55,925 bases of DNA from Alphaproteobacteria bacterium (GCA_019239415.1 JAFAZW010000028.1:1-55925), one strand, 5' to 3'; shown: positions 41,861-50,244, counted from the stretch's first letter. Numbers and translations are program-made. The notes: generated by a model from the sequence alone, not told the origin.

Positions 41861-42070
41861 ATGGACATGCGCCAGCTCGTCGGCCGCAACTTCGCCCGCC
41901 TCCGCGCCGCGAGCGGCCTGACGCAGGAGGCGCTCGCGGAGCGGTGCGGCTTCAGCCAACAATATCTGAGCAAGCTGGAGCAGGGTAAGCGCAACCCCAC
42001 CGTCGTCACCCTCTACCTCATCGCCGAGGGCCTCGGCGTAAGCCATGTGGAGCTGGTGCGGGAGGATTGA
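41861..42070 (+). CDS. XRE-family HTH transcriptional regulator
   Basis: A 69-residue protein that is essentially one Cro/C1-type HTH: RNFARLRAASGLTQEALAER, then CGFSQQYLSKLEQGKRNPTV with the recognition helix QQYLSKLE, and a closing AEGLGVSHVELVRED. It has no effector domain. Such compact regulators repress their own divergent promoters; the AT-rich palindromic ACTATAGT before it is a candidate operator. It could control the neighbours at 41465 and 42093. Confidence 0.82.
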   Translation: MDMRQLVGRNFARLRAASGLTQEALAERCGFSQQYLSKLEQGKRNPTVVTLYLIAEGLGVSHVELVRED

Positions 42071-42092
42071 GACTGCTCGGGGAGAAGCGGCG

Positions 42093-42533
42093 GTGGCGAC
42101 GAAGCAACAGGACGATGAATTCACTCTTGGCGATCTGGTGACCCTCTACCTTCACCAGAATGGCGCCGTGAACCAGCTATGGGCGATCTATGCCGGCGCC
42201 ACCTTCACCGCCGGATTATTCGCGCTCAACGAGGGAGCCAACTCGACCGGCTTCCTCGTCGCTGGCGGCCTCGGGTTCGCCGCGTTCACCGTCGGGCATG
42301 CAATAATGGTCTGGTCGACTTTGAACCGAATGAAGATCGTGGTCAGCGATATCGCGGAAATCTCGGGCAAGAAGGCTTCGCCCGAGCACCCACGGATCAT
42401 CCACCAGCTGGCCCGAACGGATGTTGGCATCCGCTACGCGATCCTGTCACACCTGCTCATCGACGTCTGCGTATGCGGCGCCTTCGTGACGAAGCTATGG
42501 CTGCTTTGGCACCCACTCAAAGGATGCCACTGA
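42093..42533 (+). CDS. Hypothetical integral membrane protein
   Basis: The start is GTG 42093, with GGGGAGAAG upstream. The 146-residue protein has about three transmembrane segments: NQLWAIYAGATFTAGLFALN, GFLVAGGLGFAAFTVGHAIM, and a C-terminal ILSHLLIDVCVCGAFVTKLW. It lies 22 bases after the XRE gene on the same strand, so the pair may be a regulatory unit. No family is recognised. The longer frame back to 42045 lies inside the regulator gene. Confidence 0.55.
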   Translation: MATKQQDDEFTLGDLVTLYLHQNGAVNQLWAIYAGATFTAGLFALNEGANSTGFLVAGGLGFAAFTVGHAIMVWSTLNRMKIVVSDIAEISGKKASPEHPRIIHQLARTDVGIRYAILSHLLIDVCVCGAFVTKLWLLWHPLKGCH

Positions 42534-42570
42534 AGGAGCCCGGAATCGTCTTCCCCGCTGCCCGGAGCCG

Positions 42571-42636
42571 CGAAGGTCCCGAAGAGGCCGGGAAGGTTGA
42601 GCGGCATCGGCTCCTTCGGGTCCTTCGGTGCTTCGG
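42571..42636. repeat. CGAAGGTCCCGAAG inverted repeat, copy 1
   Basis: Arms CGAAGGTCCCGAAG (42571-42584) and CTTCGGGTCCTTCGGTGCTT (from 42613) pair imperfectly. A closer copy of the same family lies at 44061-44136 next to the pnp terminator. Both are in the accessory stretch between 40 and 44 kb. Confidence 0.6.
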
Positions 42637-42700
42637 GTGAAAGGCCGGCCGATCCCGGCAGGCGAGGATTGGTCCAGTCGGACAGCCTCAAGCCCCGCGC

Positions 42701-42964
42701 TCAGGCCGCCTTCCGCACCAGCTTCCCCGCCCTTGCCAGCTTGGCGTGGAGCGCATGCCCTGAGAACTCCAGCCCATTGGGCCACGCCAGCGCCCCCGCC
42801 TCCACGAAGGCGCGTGCAAAGTAACCCGGGTCCGCCAGCGGCCGCGTCAGCACCGTTTCGCGGGCAATCACCGCGTCCGCCTGCCAGCGGCCTGTCGAGC
42901 CGTCCGAGAAGGTGAGGTCCAGCGCGCGCGCTTCTGCGGGTGCGATACGGATTAGCTCAATCAT
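42701..42964 (-). CDS. DUF2442 domain protein
   Basis: An 87-residue protein matching the DUF2442 pattern: a short N-terminal strand, LDLTFSDGSTGRWQ, RPLADPGYFARAFVEAGALA and a terminal WPNGLEFSGHALHAKL. DUF2442 proteins are small, widespread in mobile contexts and often paired with a DUF4160 partner, which is not visible here. Its start overlaps the end of the next gene upstream (42957) by 8 bases, indicating co-transcription. Confidence 0.75.
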   Translation of the reverse strand: MIELIRIAPAEARALDLTFSDGSTGRWQADAVIARETVLTRPLADPGYFARAFVEAGALAWPNGLEFSGHALHAKLARAGKLVRKAA

Positions 42965-43610
42965 CGTCCGGTGGCTCCGAAACTCGGTTGGCGAGCATCT
43001 TATTCCATGCGGCCTCCACCTCGGCTCGTGCAGATTTCAAGACTCGCGGCATACCCCACGTCGCAAACGCAAGGTAGACGATGCTAACACTCGCGTGCAG
43101 TCCGCTAACGGCGGTAACGCGAGTCGCCTTAAATTCAATCACGGCCAGCGCGGCAGGCCATGACGCGGCAAGCAGACCCAACAGCACATAGTATGAGTGG
43201 CGTGATGTGACCGCGAGCCATTGCTTGCTCTTAGAAACCCGAGCGTATCGTTCGATCTGCCGTTCCCATTCCGAAGCGCCGCTTGAACGGAGGTACGAAG
43301 CACAGATATGCCGTGCCACTTCGAGTCTCAGATCTAAAAGATTAAGCAGTGTCAAAAACACCAATATCAAAGAGGCGCCGACATATGCCACGTCAAGACT
43401 CGATGCGTCCGTCGGATTGGTCTTCTGAGTAACCCAAGCGAGGATAACCCCGACTATGGTTAAGCCAGAAGCATAAATTATATATTGGTGATTGACATAA
43501 TTGTTGATCTCAGCGTGCAACTTTGCGGTGTCAGCTTTAGCGACTTCATCGGGTGCCATAGCAAACATAAGCGTCCCCAACGGCATAGAAGCACGATATC
43601 TAGCGCGCAT
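42957..43610 (-). CDS. Hypothetical membrane protein with lower GC content
   Basis: A 217-residue protein with four likely transmembrane segments: IIYASGLTIVGVILAWV, YVGASLILVFLTLLNLLDL, YYVLLGLLAASWPAALAVI and VSIVYLAFATWGMPRVL. Between the second and third is a soluble region with SEWERQIERYARVSKSKQWL. The DNA is visibly richer in A and T than the surroundings, suggesting recent acquisition. It overlaps the DUF2442 gene. No family is recognised. Confidence 0.6.
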   Translation of the reverse strand: MRARYRASMPLGTLMFAMAPDEVAKADTAKLHAEINNYVNHQYIIYASGLTIVGVILAWVTQKTNPTDASSLDVAYVGASLILVFLTLLNLLDLRLEVARHICASYLRSSGASEWERQIERYARVSKSKQWLAVTSRHSYYVLLGLLAASWPAALAVIEFKATRVTAVSGLHASVSIVYLAFATWGMPRVLKSARAEVEAAWNKMLANRVSEPPDDD

Positions 43611-43727
43611 TAGGAGTCTCGACGCTCTCGCTTAGGACGCAGAGCGGCCTTGGTGCAACCACGTCACTCTGAACAGGCCGTAGCAGGTGTGGTATGGTCC
43701 CTGGTCACCTTCGCCTGCGCTTCCCGC

Positions 43728-43949
43728 TCACTCGAACTCCAGCGCCGCCGCGGCGCCGCCGGTGAGGGTGTTGGGGCGGTTCGGTTCGACGGGGACGCCG
43801 CCTTGGTCCGGGTCCTTGCCCTTCCCCTTCCCGTCGCGGCGGCGCGTCAGCATCGCCACCAGCGCCAGCGTCGCGAGGCGGGAGCGGGGCATCCACGGGC
43901 CGAACGGAGCGGCGCGCGGCGGAAGGGGCGGGAGGTGGCGGCGGGGCAT
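43728..43949 (-). CDS. Hypothetical small protein, 73 residues
   Basis: The preferred start is ATG 43949 (MPRRHLPPLPP); the frame extends further upstream with less convincing sequence. It contains a short hydrophobic stretch SRLATLALVAMLTRRRDG and a C-terminal PNTLTGGAAAALEFE. No strong evidence of function exists and it may be an unstructured frame. Low-confidence gene. Confidence 0.3.
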   Translation of the reverse strand: MPRRHLPPLPPRAAPFGPWMPRSRLATLALVAMLTRRRDGKGKGKDPDQGGVPVEPNRPNTLTGGAAAALEFE

Positions 43950-44060
43950 CGCCTCACCCATACCATATCCGCGCCGGCACATCACCGCCTCTCCGGCATC
44001 CCATTGCCGGCAGGGCCAATTCTGCATGGTCACTTGCAGGGCCGACTCCGCATTGGCTCA

Positions 44061-44136
44061 CCCGAAGCACCGAAGGTCCCGAAGGGGCTCGGCGGGCGAA
44101 AGCGGCACGACCTCTTCAGTGCTTCGGTGCTTCGGG
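44061..44136. repeat. CGAAGGTCCCGAAG inverted repeat, copy 2
   Basis: Left arm CCCGAAGCACCGAAG (44061-44075, then GTCCCGAAG) and right arm CTTCGGTGCTTCGGG (44121-44135) are perfect 15-base inverted copies. The copy at 42571-42636 is related. It lies directly beyond the pnp terminator. Confidence 0.75.
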
Positions 44137-44138
44137 CA

Positions 44139-44171
44139 GAAAAAAAGAGCCCCGCCGTCGCCGGCGGGGCC
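44139..44171 (-). terminator. Intrinsic terminator of the truB-rpsO-pnp transcript
   Basis: Read leftward, a GC stem GCCCCGCCG (44170-44162), 4-base loop CGAC, CGGCGGGGC (44157-44149) is followed by CTC and a T7 run (44146-44140). It stands 136 bases after the pnp stop. The U-run is only on the leftward side, so it serves pnp. Confidence 0.8.
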
Positions 44172-44306
44172 TCTTCTTGGTTCGTCACCCCGGACAGGGT
44201 TCCCATCAAAGTCGTACTTTAATGGGGCTCCCGATCCGGGGTCCACCTTACCCTGCTACCCCAGAGGAAGAAGGTGGATTTCCGGATCAAGTCCGGAATG
44301 ACGATG

Positions 44307-46775
44307 TCAGTCGTCGTCGCGGGTCAGGAACGCGGGCGCGAACTCCGGGTCCGGACCGTCGTCGCGGGGGCCGCGGTCGCGGCGGCCTTCGCCGCCCCGG
44401 TCGCCACGGCCTTCGCCGCCCCGACCCTCACCTCGAGGCCCGCGGTCGTCGCGGTCGCGGCCACCGCGGTCATCGCGACCGCCGCCGCCTTCGCCGCCCC
44501 GTCCCTCACCACGCGGACCGCGGTCGCGGTCGCCGTCGCGGCGCGGGCCGCGGTCACCGCCGCGTCCGCCCCGGTCGCCATCGCGGCGCGGGCCACGGTC
44601 GCGGCCGCCGCGGTCGCCGCGGTCACCGCCGCGATCGCCCCGGGGACCGCGGTCCTCGCGGGGCGGACGGGTATCCTCGAGCTCCTCGCCGGTCTCCTGG
44701 TCGACGACGCGCATCGACAGGCGGACCTTGCCGCGCGGGTCGATCTCGAGGACCTTGACCTTCACCTCTTGCCCCTCCGACACGACGTCGGTGGGCCGCT
44801 CGACCCGCTCGTTCTTCATCTCGGAGACGTGGACGAGGCCGTCCTTGCCGCCCATGAAGTTCACGAACGCGCCGAAATCGACGATGTTGACGACCTTGCC
44901 GGTGTAGATCCTGCCGACCTCGGGCTCCTCGACGATGCCCTGGATCCACTTGCGCGCCGCCTCGATCTGGTTGAGGTCTGACGAGCTGATCTTGATCACG
45001 CCCTCGTCGTCGATGTCGACCTTGGCGCCGGTCTGGGCGACGATCTCGCGGATGATCTTGCCGCCGGTGCCGATGACGTCGCGGATCTTCGCCTTGTCGA
45101 TCTGCATCGTCTCGATCCGCGGCGCGTGGGCGCTGAGCTCGGTCCGCGTGTGGTCGAGCGCCTTGGCCATCTCGCCGAGGATGTGGGCGCGGCCGGCCGA
45201 GGCCTGGTCGAGCGCGACCCGCATGATCTCCTCGGTGATGCCGGCGATCTTGATGTCCATCTGCAGCGAGGTGATGCCTTCGCTGGTGCCGGCGACCTTG
45301 AAGTCCATGTCGCCGAGATGGTCCTCGTCGCCGAGGATGTCGCTGATCACCGCGAAGTCCTTGCCCTCGAGAATCAGGCCCATGGCGATGCCCGAGACCG
45401 GCCGCTTGATCGGCACGCCGGCGTCCATCAGCGCGAGGCAGCCGCCGCAGACCGTCGCCATCGACGAGGAGCCGTTCGACTCCGTGATGTCGGAGAGAAC
45501 GCGGATCGTGTAGGGGAATTCCTCGTGGGTCGGGAGCACCGGGTGCAAGGCCCGCCACGCCAGCTTCCCATGCCCAACCTCGCGCCGCCCCGGCGCGCCG
45601 AAGCGGCCGACTTCGCCGACGCTGTACGGCGGGAAGTTATAGTGCAGCATGAAGCGCTGGTACGACAGCCCGTCGAGGCCATCGATCATCTGCTCCGACT
45701 CCTTGGTTCCCAGGGTGGTGGTGCAGATCGCCTGGGTCTCGCCGCGGGTGAACAGGGCCGAGCCGTGGGTGCGCGGCAGGAAGCCGACCATCGCCTCGAT
45801 CGGGCGGACCGTCTTGGTGTCGCGGCCGTCGATGCGGCGGCCTTCCTTCAGGATGGCGCCGCGGACGATCTCGGCCTCGAGCTTCTTCATGAGCTTGCCG
45901 GCGACGAGCTGCTGCTGCGGCTCCGCATCGGCGAAGGCTTCCTTGGCCTTGTCGCGGGCGGCATTGAGCATCGCCGAACGCTCGGACTTGGACGTGGTCT
46001 TGTAGGCGGCGGCGATGTCGGCGCCGATCAGGTCCTTGAGCTTCTGCTTCATCGCCGAGGTGTCGGCGGCTTCCGGCAGCTCCCACGGATCCTTGGCGGC
46101 CTGCTCGGCGAGACGGATGATGCCGTCGATCACCGGCTGGATCGCGCGGTGGGCGAACATCACGGCGCCGAGCATGACGTCCTCGGACAGCTCCTTGGCC
46201 TCCGATTCGACCATCATCACGGCATTGTGGGTGCCGGCGACGACGAGGTCGAGGTCGCCTTCTGCGATCTGCTCGGGGCTCGGATTGAGGACATAGTCGC
46301 CATTCTGGTAGCCGACGCGGGCGGCGCCGATCGGCCCCATGAACGGAATGCCGGAGAGCGTGAGGGCGGCGGACGCCGCGACCATCGCGACGATGTCGGG
46401 CTCGTTCTCGCCGTCATAGGACATGACGTGGGCGATGACCAAGACCTCGTTATAAAACCCTTCCGGAAACAACGGCCGTATCGGCCGGTCGATGAGACGG
46501 CTGGTCAGCGTCTCCTTCTCGGTGGCGCCGCGCTCGCGCTTGAAGAAGCCGCCCGGGATACGTCCGGCGGCCGAGAATTTTTCCTGATAATGCACGGTCA
46601 GCGGGAAGAAATCCTGCCCCGGCTTGACGTTCTTCGCGGCCGTGACGGCGCAGAGGACGACGGTCTCGCCGAGGGTCGCGAGTACCGCGCCGTCGGCCTG
46701 GCGGGCGACGCGGCCCGTTTCGAGCGTGAGGGTCTTGCCGCCCCACTCGATTTCCACTTTCTTCATGTCGAACAT
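44307..46775 (-). CDS. pnp: Polynucleotide phosphorylase
   Basis: An 822-residue exoribonuclease of the degradosome that removes nucleotides from RNA 3' ends using phosphate. Two RNase PH-like domains flank a helical linker. The KH domain has [20 protein letters not shown] and the S1 domain [20 protein letters not shown]. The C-terminal 120 residues are an Arg/Gly/Asp-rich low-complexity tail with many [13 protein letters not shown] units, much longer than the usual PNPase end, suggesting extra RNA binding or condensate formation. It lies downstream of rpsO with two hairpins in the gap, as in other bacteria where the pnp leader mediates autoregulation. Confidence 0.96.
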   Translation of the reverse strand: MFDMKKVEIEWGGKTLTLETGRVARQADGAVLATLGETVVLCAVTAAKNVKPGQDFFPLTVHYQEKFSAAGRIPGGFFKRERGATEKETLTSRLIDRPIRPLFPEGFYNEVLVIAHVMSYDGENEPDIVAMVAASAALTLSGIPFMGPIGAARVGYQNGDYVLNPSPEQIAEGDLDLVVAGTHNAVMMVESEAKELSEDVMLGAVMFAHRAIQPVIDGIIRLAEQAAKDPWELPEAADTSAMKQKLKDLIGADIAAAYKTTSKSERSAMLNAARDKAKEAFADAEPQQQLVAGKLMKKLEAEIVRGAILKEGRRIDGRDTKTVRPIEAMVGFLPRTHGSALFTRGETQAICTTTLGTKESEQMIDGLDGLSYQRFMLHYNFPPYSVGEVGRFGAPGRREVGHGKLAWRALHPVLPTHEEFPYTIRVLSDITESNGSSSMATVCGGCLALMDAGVPIKRPVSGIAMGLILEGKDFAVISDILGDEDHLGDMDFKVAGTSEGITSLQMDIKIAGITEEIMRVALDQASAGRAHILGEMAKALDHTRTELSAHAPRIETMQIDKAKIRDVIGTGGKIIREIVAQTGAKVDIDDEGVIKISSSDLNQIEAARKWIQGIVEEPEVGRIYTGKVVNIVDFGAFVNFMGGKDGLVHVSEMKNERVERPTDVVSEGQEVKVKVLEIDPRGKVRLSMRVVDQETGEELEDTRPPREDRGPRGDRGGDRGDRGGRDRGPRRDGDRGGRGGDRGPRRDGDRDRGPRGEGRGGEGGGGRDDRGGRDRDDRGPRGEGRGGEGRGDRGGEGRRDRGPRDDGPDPEFAPAFLTRDDD

Positions 46776-46792
46776 TTGGTTTCCTTCAACGC

Positions 46793-46811
46793 CCAGCGCC
46801 GGATGCGCTGG
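46793..46811 (-). promoter_or_regulatory. Hairpin in the pnp leader
   Basis: CCAGCGC and GCGCTGG (46793-46811) form a 7-pair stem just upstream of the pnp start. In enterobacteria RNase III processing of a pnp leader stem triggers autoregulation; the position here is analogous but the sequence is unrelated. Confidence 0.4.
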
Positions 46812-46898
46812 GGGCCTATCCGCGGGTCTCTCCCCGCCGTCTGCGGGCCCTTATGGCCCTACCGGGCGACCGCCGGATTGCGGACGCCCGATATGCGA

Positions 46899-46920
46899 AG
46901 CGGCCCGCAAAGGGGCCGCT
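46899..46920 (-). terminator. Hairpin after rpsO (partial terminator or processing site)
   Basis: AGCGGCCC (46899-46906), a 6-base loop, and GGGCCGCT (46913-46920) make a perfect 8-pair stem 8 bases past the rpsO stop. No U-run follows on either strand, so it is more likely a processing or stabilising element within an rpsO-pnp transcript than a full terminator. Confidence 0.5.
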
Positions 46921-46928
46921 CCGGCTGG

Positions 46929-47198
46929 TTACTTGCGAAGGCCGAGCTTCGCGATGAGGGCGGTGTAGCGCTCGCCGTCGGTCTTGCGGAGATAGTCCAG
47001 CAGGGAGCGACGCTTGTTGACGAGCATCAAGAGACCACGGCGGGAGTGGTTGTCCTTCGCGTGGGTCTTGAAATGCTCGGTGAGGTTCTGGATGCGCTCG
47101 GTGAGGATCGCGACCTGCACCTCGGGCGAACCCGTATCGCCCTTCGACTGGGCATTGTCCTTGATGATGTCCTGCTTGCGCTCGGCGGTCACCGACAT
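46929..47198 (-). CDS. rpsO: Ribosomal protein S15
   Basis: An 89-residue S15: [60 protein letters not shown] and the C-terminal [12 protein letters not shown], all canonical. It binds 16S rRNA early in 30S assembly. It lies 10 bases downstream of truB and upstream of pnp, the conserved bacterial order. Confidence 0.98.
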   Translation of the reverse strand: MSVTAERKQDIIKDNAQSKGDTGSPEVQVAILTERIQNLTEHFKTHAKDNHSRRGLLMLVNKRRSLLDYLRKTDGERYTALIAKLGLRK

Positions 47199-47208
47199 CG
47201 TTCACTCC

Positions 47209-48213
47209 TTATGTCTCAATGTTGAAGCCGCGCACCACCCGAAGCGACCCTTCGGCAAGCTCCACGAGGGCAACCGGAACAGACCCTTCGGTTGCAAGAT
47301 GGAGCCCTGGCTTTGCGGCGGTCCCGGCGATCCGGCGCCCCTCGCGGAGCGCCCTTGCCTCGTCGGGCGTGACGGGCAGAGCCGGGATGTCGTCCAGCCC
47401 CGCCGTCAGCGGCAAGAGTGCCTGTTCAAGGCAGCGGCCGTTAGCGAGTTCCGCCAGTTTGTCCAGCGAAATCGCCTGCTCAAGCGTGAACGGCCCGGCC
47501 TTCAGCCGCCGCAACATGGTGACGTGGCCGACGCTTTCCAAGGCGTGGGCGATGTCGCGGGCGAGGGAGCGGATGTAGGTGCCCTTGGAGACGTTGGCGG
47601 AGAGGGTGACCAGCTCCAGCCCCTCCCCGGAACGGGGAGGGGGACCGCGCCCGTCAGGGCGTGGTGGAGGGGGCCCGGAGGCCGATGCCGCGGAGGAGCG
47701 GGCCCCCTCCACCATGCTACGCATGGTCCCCCTCCCCGTCCCGGGGAGGAGCGAGAGGCCGTGCACAGTCACCGGCCGCGGCTTCAGTTCGACCTCTTCC
47801 CCTCTTCGCGCCAGATCGTACGCGCGCTTCCCCTCCACCTTCAGCGCCGAATAAGCCGGCGGGACCTGCTCGATCTTCCCGGTGAAGCGCGGCAGCACTG
47901 CCTCCACCTCCGCGAGCGTCGGCCGCCGTTCGGACGTCGCCACCACCCGCCCCTCGGCGTCGAGCGTGTCCGTCTCCTCGCCGAAGCGGAGGGTGAAGCC
48001 GTAGACCTTGTCCGCGTCGAGCAGCCGGGCGGACAGCTTCGTCGCTTCGCCCAGCGCGATCGGCAGAACCCCGCTCGCCAGCGGATCGAGGGTGCCGCCA
48101 TGGCCGACCTTGACCTTCGCGTAGCCGCCTTCGCGCAGCGCGCGCTTCACCGCCGAGACGATCCGGGTCGAGCCGGGGCCGACCGGCTTGTCGATGACCA
48201 GCCAGCCGTGCAT
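47209..48213 (-). CDS. truB: tRNA pseudouridine-55 synthase with an in-frame repeat insertion
   Basis: The start is ATG 48213 (MHGWLVIDKPVGPGS), overlapping the thymidine kinase stop. The 334-residue protein has the catalytic Asp in GHGGTLDPLASGVLPIALGE, and KIEQVPPAYSALKVEGKRAY and VSKGTYIRSLARDI. Between RPVTVHGLSLL and LELVTLSANVSKGTYIR lies an extra 38-43 residues (VEGARSSAASASGPPPPRPD and following) encoded by the repeat at 47620-47750. In E. coli TruB the corresponding place is a short surface loop. The enzyme makes Psi55 in the T loop of nearly all tRNAs. A GC-rich palindrome in its own mRNA might affect expression. Confidence 0.93.
   Translation of the reverse strand: MHGWLVIDKPVGPGSTRIVSAVKRALREGGYAKVKVGHGGTLDPLASGVLPIALGEATKLSARLLDADKVYGFTLRFGEETDTLDAEGRVVATSERRPTLAEVEAVLPRFTGKIEQVPPAYSALKVEGKRAYDLARRGEEVELKPRPVTVHGLSLLPGTGRGTMRSMVEGARSSAASASGPPPPRPDGRGPPPRSGEGLELVTLSANVSKGTYIRSLARDIAHALESVGHVTMLRRLKAGPFTLEQAISLDKLAELANGRCLEQALLPLTAGLDDIPALPVTPDEARALREGRRIAGTAAKPGLHLATEGSVPVALVELAEGSLRVVRGFNIET
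47620..47750. repeat. About 130-base CTCCCCGG palindrome inside truB
   Basis: From CCCCTCCCCGGAACGGGGAG to CCCCGTCCCGGGGAGGAGCG. The same central GACCGCGCCCGTCAGGGCGT and GGTGGAGGGGGCCC / GGGCCCCCTCCACC inner arms are present as in glyS at 34911-35040. The variable loop here is CATGCTACGCATG where the glyS copy has CGGCTTCGCCG. The whole element is in frame with truB. Confidence 0.9.
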
Positions 48214-48845
48214 CAGCGCTTCGCGGCGACGGCGTCCGCCAGGCCAAGGGAAAGCTGCCGCGCCTCGGCCTCCTTCAGCCGCTCCATGAAGTGACGGCGG
48301 CACAGCGCGATGTAGCGGTCGTTGCCGCCGATCTCGGTCTGCGCCCCGGCGCGCACCGCCCGCCCCTCGGCGTCCACGCGCAGGTTCATCGTCGCCTTGC
48401 GGCCGCACTCGCAGATCGCCTTCAGCTCGACGAGCTTGTCGGCGAGGGCGAGGAGGGTGGCGCTGCCCTCGAACAGATTGCCCTGGAAGTCGGTCCTGAG
48501 GCCGTAGCAGAGCACCGGCACGCCGAGCTCGTCGCAAACCTGGGCGAGAGCGAAGACCTGCGCGCGGGTCAGGAACTGCGCCTCGTCGACGAGGACGACG
48601 TGCACCGGCCGCTTCTTGAGCTCGGCTTCGATCGCGGCGCGCATGTCGGTCTCGGGACCGTAAGTCTCCGCGGCCGCCTGGATGCCGATGCGGCTGTCGA
48701 TCACGCCGAAGCCCGAGCGGTCGTGGATGCCGGCCGTCCAGAGCATCGTCCCCATGCCGCGCTCGCGATAGTTGAAGTCGGTCTGGAGCAGCACCGTCGA
48801 CTTGCCGGCGTTCATGGACGCGTAGTAGAAATAGAGCTTGGCCAT
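48213..48845 (-). CDS. tdk: Thymidine kinase
   Basis: A 210-residue type II thymidine kinase: Walker A ASMNAGKSTVLLQ, DEAQF, a lid with YGLRTDFQG and a zinc-binding C-terminal set ICECGRKATMNLR plus the CRRH pair. It salvages thymidine to dTMP. Its stop codon overlaps the truB ATG, so it is coupled to the truB-rpsO-pnp genes. Confidence 0.94.
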   Translation of the reverse strand: MAKLYFYYASMNAGKSTVLLQTDFNYRERGMGTMLWTAGIHDRSGFGVIDSRIGIQAAAETYGPETDMRAAIEAELKKRPVHVVLVDEAQFLTRAQVFALAQVCDELGVPVLCYGLRTDFQGNLFEGSATLLALADKLVELKAICECGRKATMNLRVDAEGRAVRAGAQTEIGGNDRYIALCRRHFMERLKEAEARQLSLGLADAVAAKR

Positions 48846-48849
48846 CCCC

Positions 48850-49257
48850 TCAACGACCCAGCGTGACGATCGGGAGGGGAGCCTTCTCGCCAGCTGCCTT
48901 CACCGCATCGAGGTCGAAGGTGACGAAAGCCTCGCCATGCTGTCCGGCAATCATGTGGACCATATCTCCGAAGTCGGCGCCCAGTCTGAACCGTTCGACC
49001 GCCCACGCCACGAGGGCTGGATCGTCCACTCGAAGTGACGGGACATCGAGGAGGCGGGCCAGCGCCTCGGCAATCGTGGCTCTGTCCTGTCGGTAGCGCG
49101 AAGAGAGCACCCACACCGTCTCGAGGAGGACGGTGAGCGGCACGAACGCCGGGTCCGATAGGATGGACTGCGCTAGACGTTCCTGCGTGACATCATCGGC
49201 AATGAGTATTCGAACGACAACGTTGGTATCGAGAACGTTGCACCCTCGCGCATTCAC
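48850..49257 (-). CDS. VapC-like PIN-domain ribonuclease toxin
   Basis: The start is GTG 49257, overlapping the antitoxin stop (GTGA); the frame upstream is antitoxin read in another phase. The 135-residue PIN domain has the acidic residues in CNVLDTNVVVRIL, VLLETVWVLSSRYRQDRATI, and GADFGDMVHMIAG. VapC toxins cleave initiator tRNA or rRNA unless held by VapB. It lies directly upstream of tdk in the same direction. Confidence 0.85.
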   Translation of the reverse strand: MNARGCNVLDTNVVVRILIADDVTQERLAQSILSDPAFVPLTVLLETVWVLSSRYRQDRATIAEALARLLDVPSLRVDDPALVAWAVERFRLGADFGDMVHMIAGQHGEAFVTFDLDAVKAAGEKAPLPIVTLGR

Positions 49258-49538
49258 GGCGTGTCCGGCGGCGCACTCGCGACTTGCCACTCCTCGGGTG
49301 AGGGAAAGCCGAGCTGCTCAATCGGCAGCGTCGGCCCCTGGTAGTTCACCACGCTGCGAATTTTCCTTAGCACCTCTTCGGTCGAGGAACCGCTTTTCTG
49401 ATAAGGCTTCCTGAGCAGGACGCCGCCGGTGATGGGGACCACGTCAAGCGTCTGGCCAGGCATCAGACCCAGCGCATCCCGCACCTCCTTCGGGATTACC
49501 ACCTGCCCTTTCGCAGACATCCGCGTTTCGTGAGTCAC
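49254..49538 (-). CDS. AbrB/MazE-type antitoxin (VapB-like)
   Basis: A 94-residue protein with a swapped-hairpin AbrB domain at its N-terminus: RMSAKGQVVIPKEVRDALGL, then GQTLDVVPITGGVLLRK. A C-terminal toxin-binding tail ends PPDTP. Such antitoxins bind their promoter together with the toxin. The 4-base overlap with the PIN gene is typical of a toxin-antitoxin operon. Alternative start: the internal Met of MSAKGQ. Confidence 0.85.
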   Translation of the reverse strand: MTHETRMSAKGQVVIPKEVRDALGLMPGQTLDVVPITGGVLLRKPYQKSGSSTEEVLRKIRSVVNYQGPTLPIEQLGFPSPEEWQVASAPPDTP

Positions 49539-49569
49539 GCCGGTAAGATAAGTCTTACCGCCGCTGCCG

Positions 49570-50244
49570 TCAATGCAACGGCGGCAGCAAGGCGCCGGCG
49601 ATCCAGGCGACCGGCGGGCGGACGACGCGGTCGACGAGGTTCGCGCGCGGGAAGAGCTGGGGCAGCACGAACAGCAAGGCGATCAGCAGCAGGAAACCGT
49701 AGCGGCGCAGCTTGCCGTAATGGACCGCGAGCCGGCGCGGCAGCAGGCCCTCGACGACATGACCGCCGTCGAAGGGCGGTATCGGGAGCAGGTTGAAGAC
49801 GGCGAGGAAGATGTTGATCGCGACGAAGTTGAACAGGTTGAGGGCGAGGAACAGCGAGAGCGTGCTTTCCCCCGGCGCCGCCGCCAGCAGGGCGGCGAGG
49901 CCGAGCGCGCCGAGGACGGCGAGCAGGAGGTTCATGCCTGGGCCGGCGAGGGCGACCAGGACCATGTGCAGCCGCGGGTTGCGCATCCGCCGCGCCACCA
50001 CCGGCACCGGCTTCGCCCAGCCGAAGACCGGCGCGCCGCTGATCGCGAGGACCAGCGGCAGGGCGACCGTGCCCACCGGATCGACGTGACGAAGCGGGTT
50101 GAGGCTGAGCCGGCCCTGCCGCCGGGCCGTCGGATCGCCGAACGCATTCGCCACCCAGCCGTGCGCGACCTCGTGGAAAACGATGGCGATGACCAGCGGG
50201 ATCAGCCAGGTCGCGACCCGGAAGACGATATTGTCAGGTCCCAC
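49570..50244 (-). CDS. Site-2-protease (M50) family membrane metallopeptidase
   Basis: The start is GTG 50244, overlapping the GNAT gene by 11 bases; further upstream codons lie within that gene. The 224-residue protein has about five to six membrane helices, the zinc motif HEVAHG (HExxH) near residue 24 and the second ligand motif NLLPIPPFDGGHVVEGL. It resembles the compact FtsH-independent M50B group found in many bacteria. The substrate is unknown; family members cleave membrane-anchored anti-sigma factors. Confidence 0.85.
   Translation of the reverse strand: MGPDNIVFRVATWLIPLVIAIVFHEVAHGWVANAFGDPTARRQGRLSLNPLRHVDPVGTVALPLVLAISGAPVFGWAKPVPVVARRMRNPRLHMVLVALAGPGMNLLLAVLGALGLAALLAAAPGESTLSLFLALNLFNFVAINIFLAVFNLLPIPPFDGGHVVEGLLPRRLAVHYGKLRRYGFLLLIALLFVLPQLFPRANLVDRVVRPPVAWIAGALLPPLH

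Larger units (their letters stand above)
43950..44306. other. Gap with repeat and terminator, no convincing gene
   Basis: This 357-base stretch between the small hypothetical at 43728 and the end of pnp holds a CCCGAAGCACCGAAG inverted repeat (44061-44136), the leftward pnp terminator (44139-44171) and a run of CGGACAGGG/CGGATCAAGTCCGGAATGACG palindromic sequence near 44190-44307. Possible frames across it read only repeat sequence. I see no tRNA or other RNA gene. Confidence 0.6.

Noticed and set aside
44274-44981. A plus-strand Ala/Val-rich frame over the pnp tail
   Set aside because: It is the antisense of the RGG-rich PNPase tail; its repetitive Ala/Val/Thr pattern mirrors the codons of that tail.
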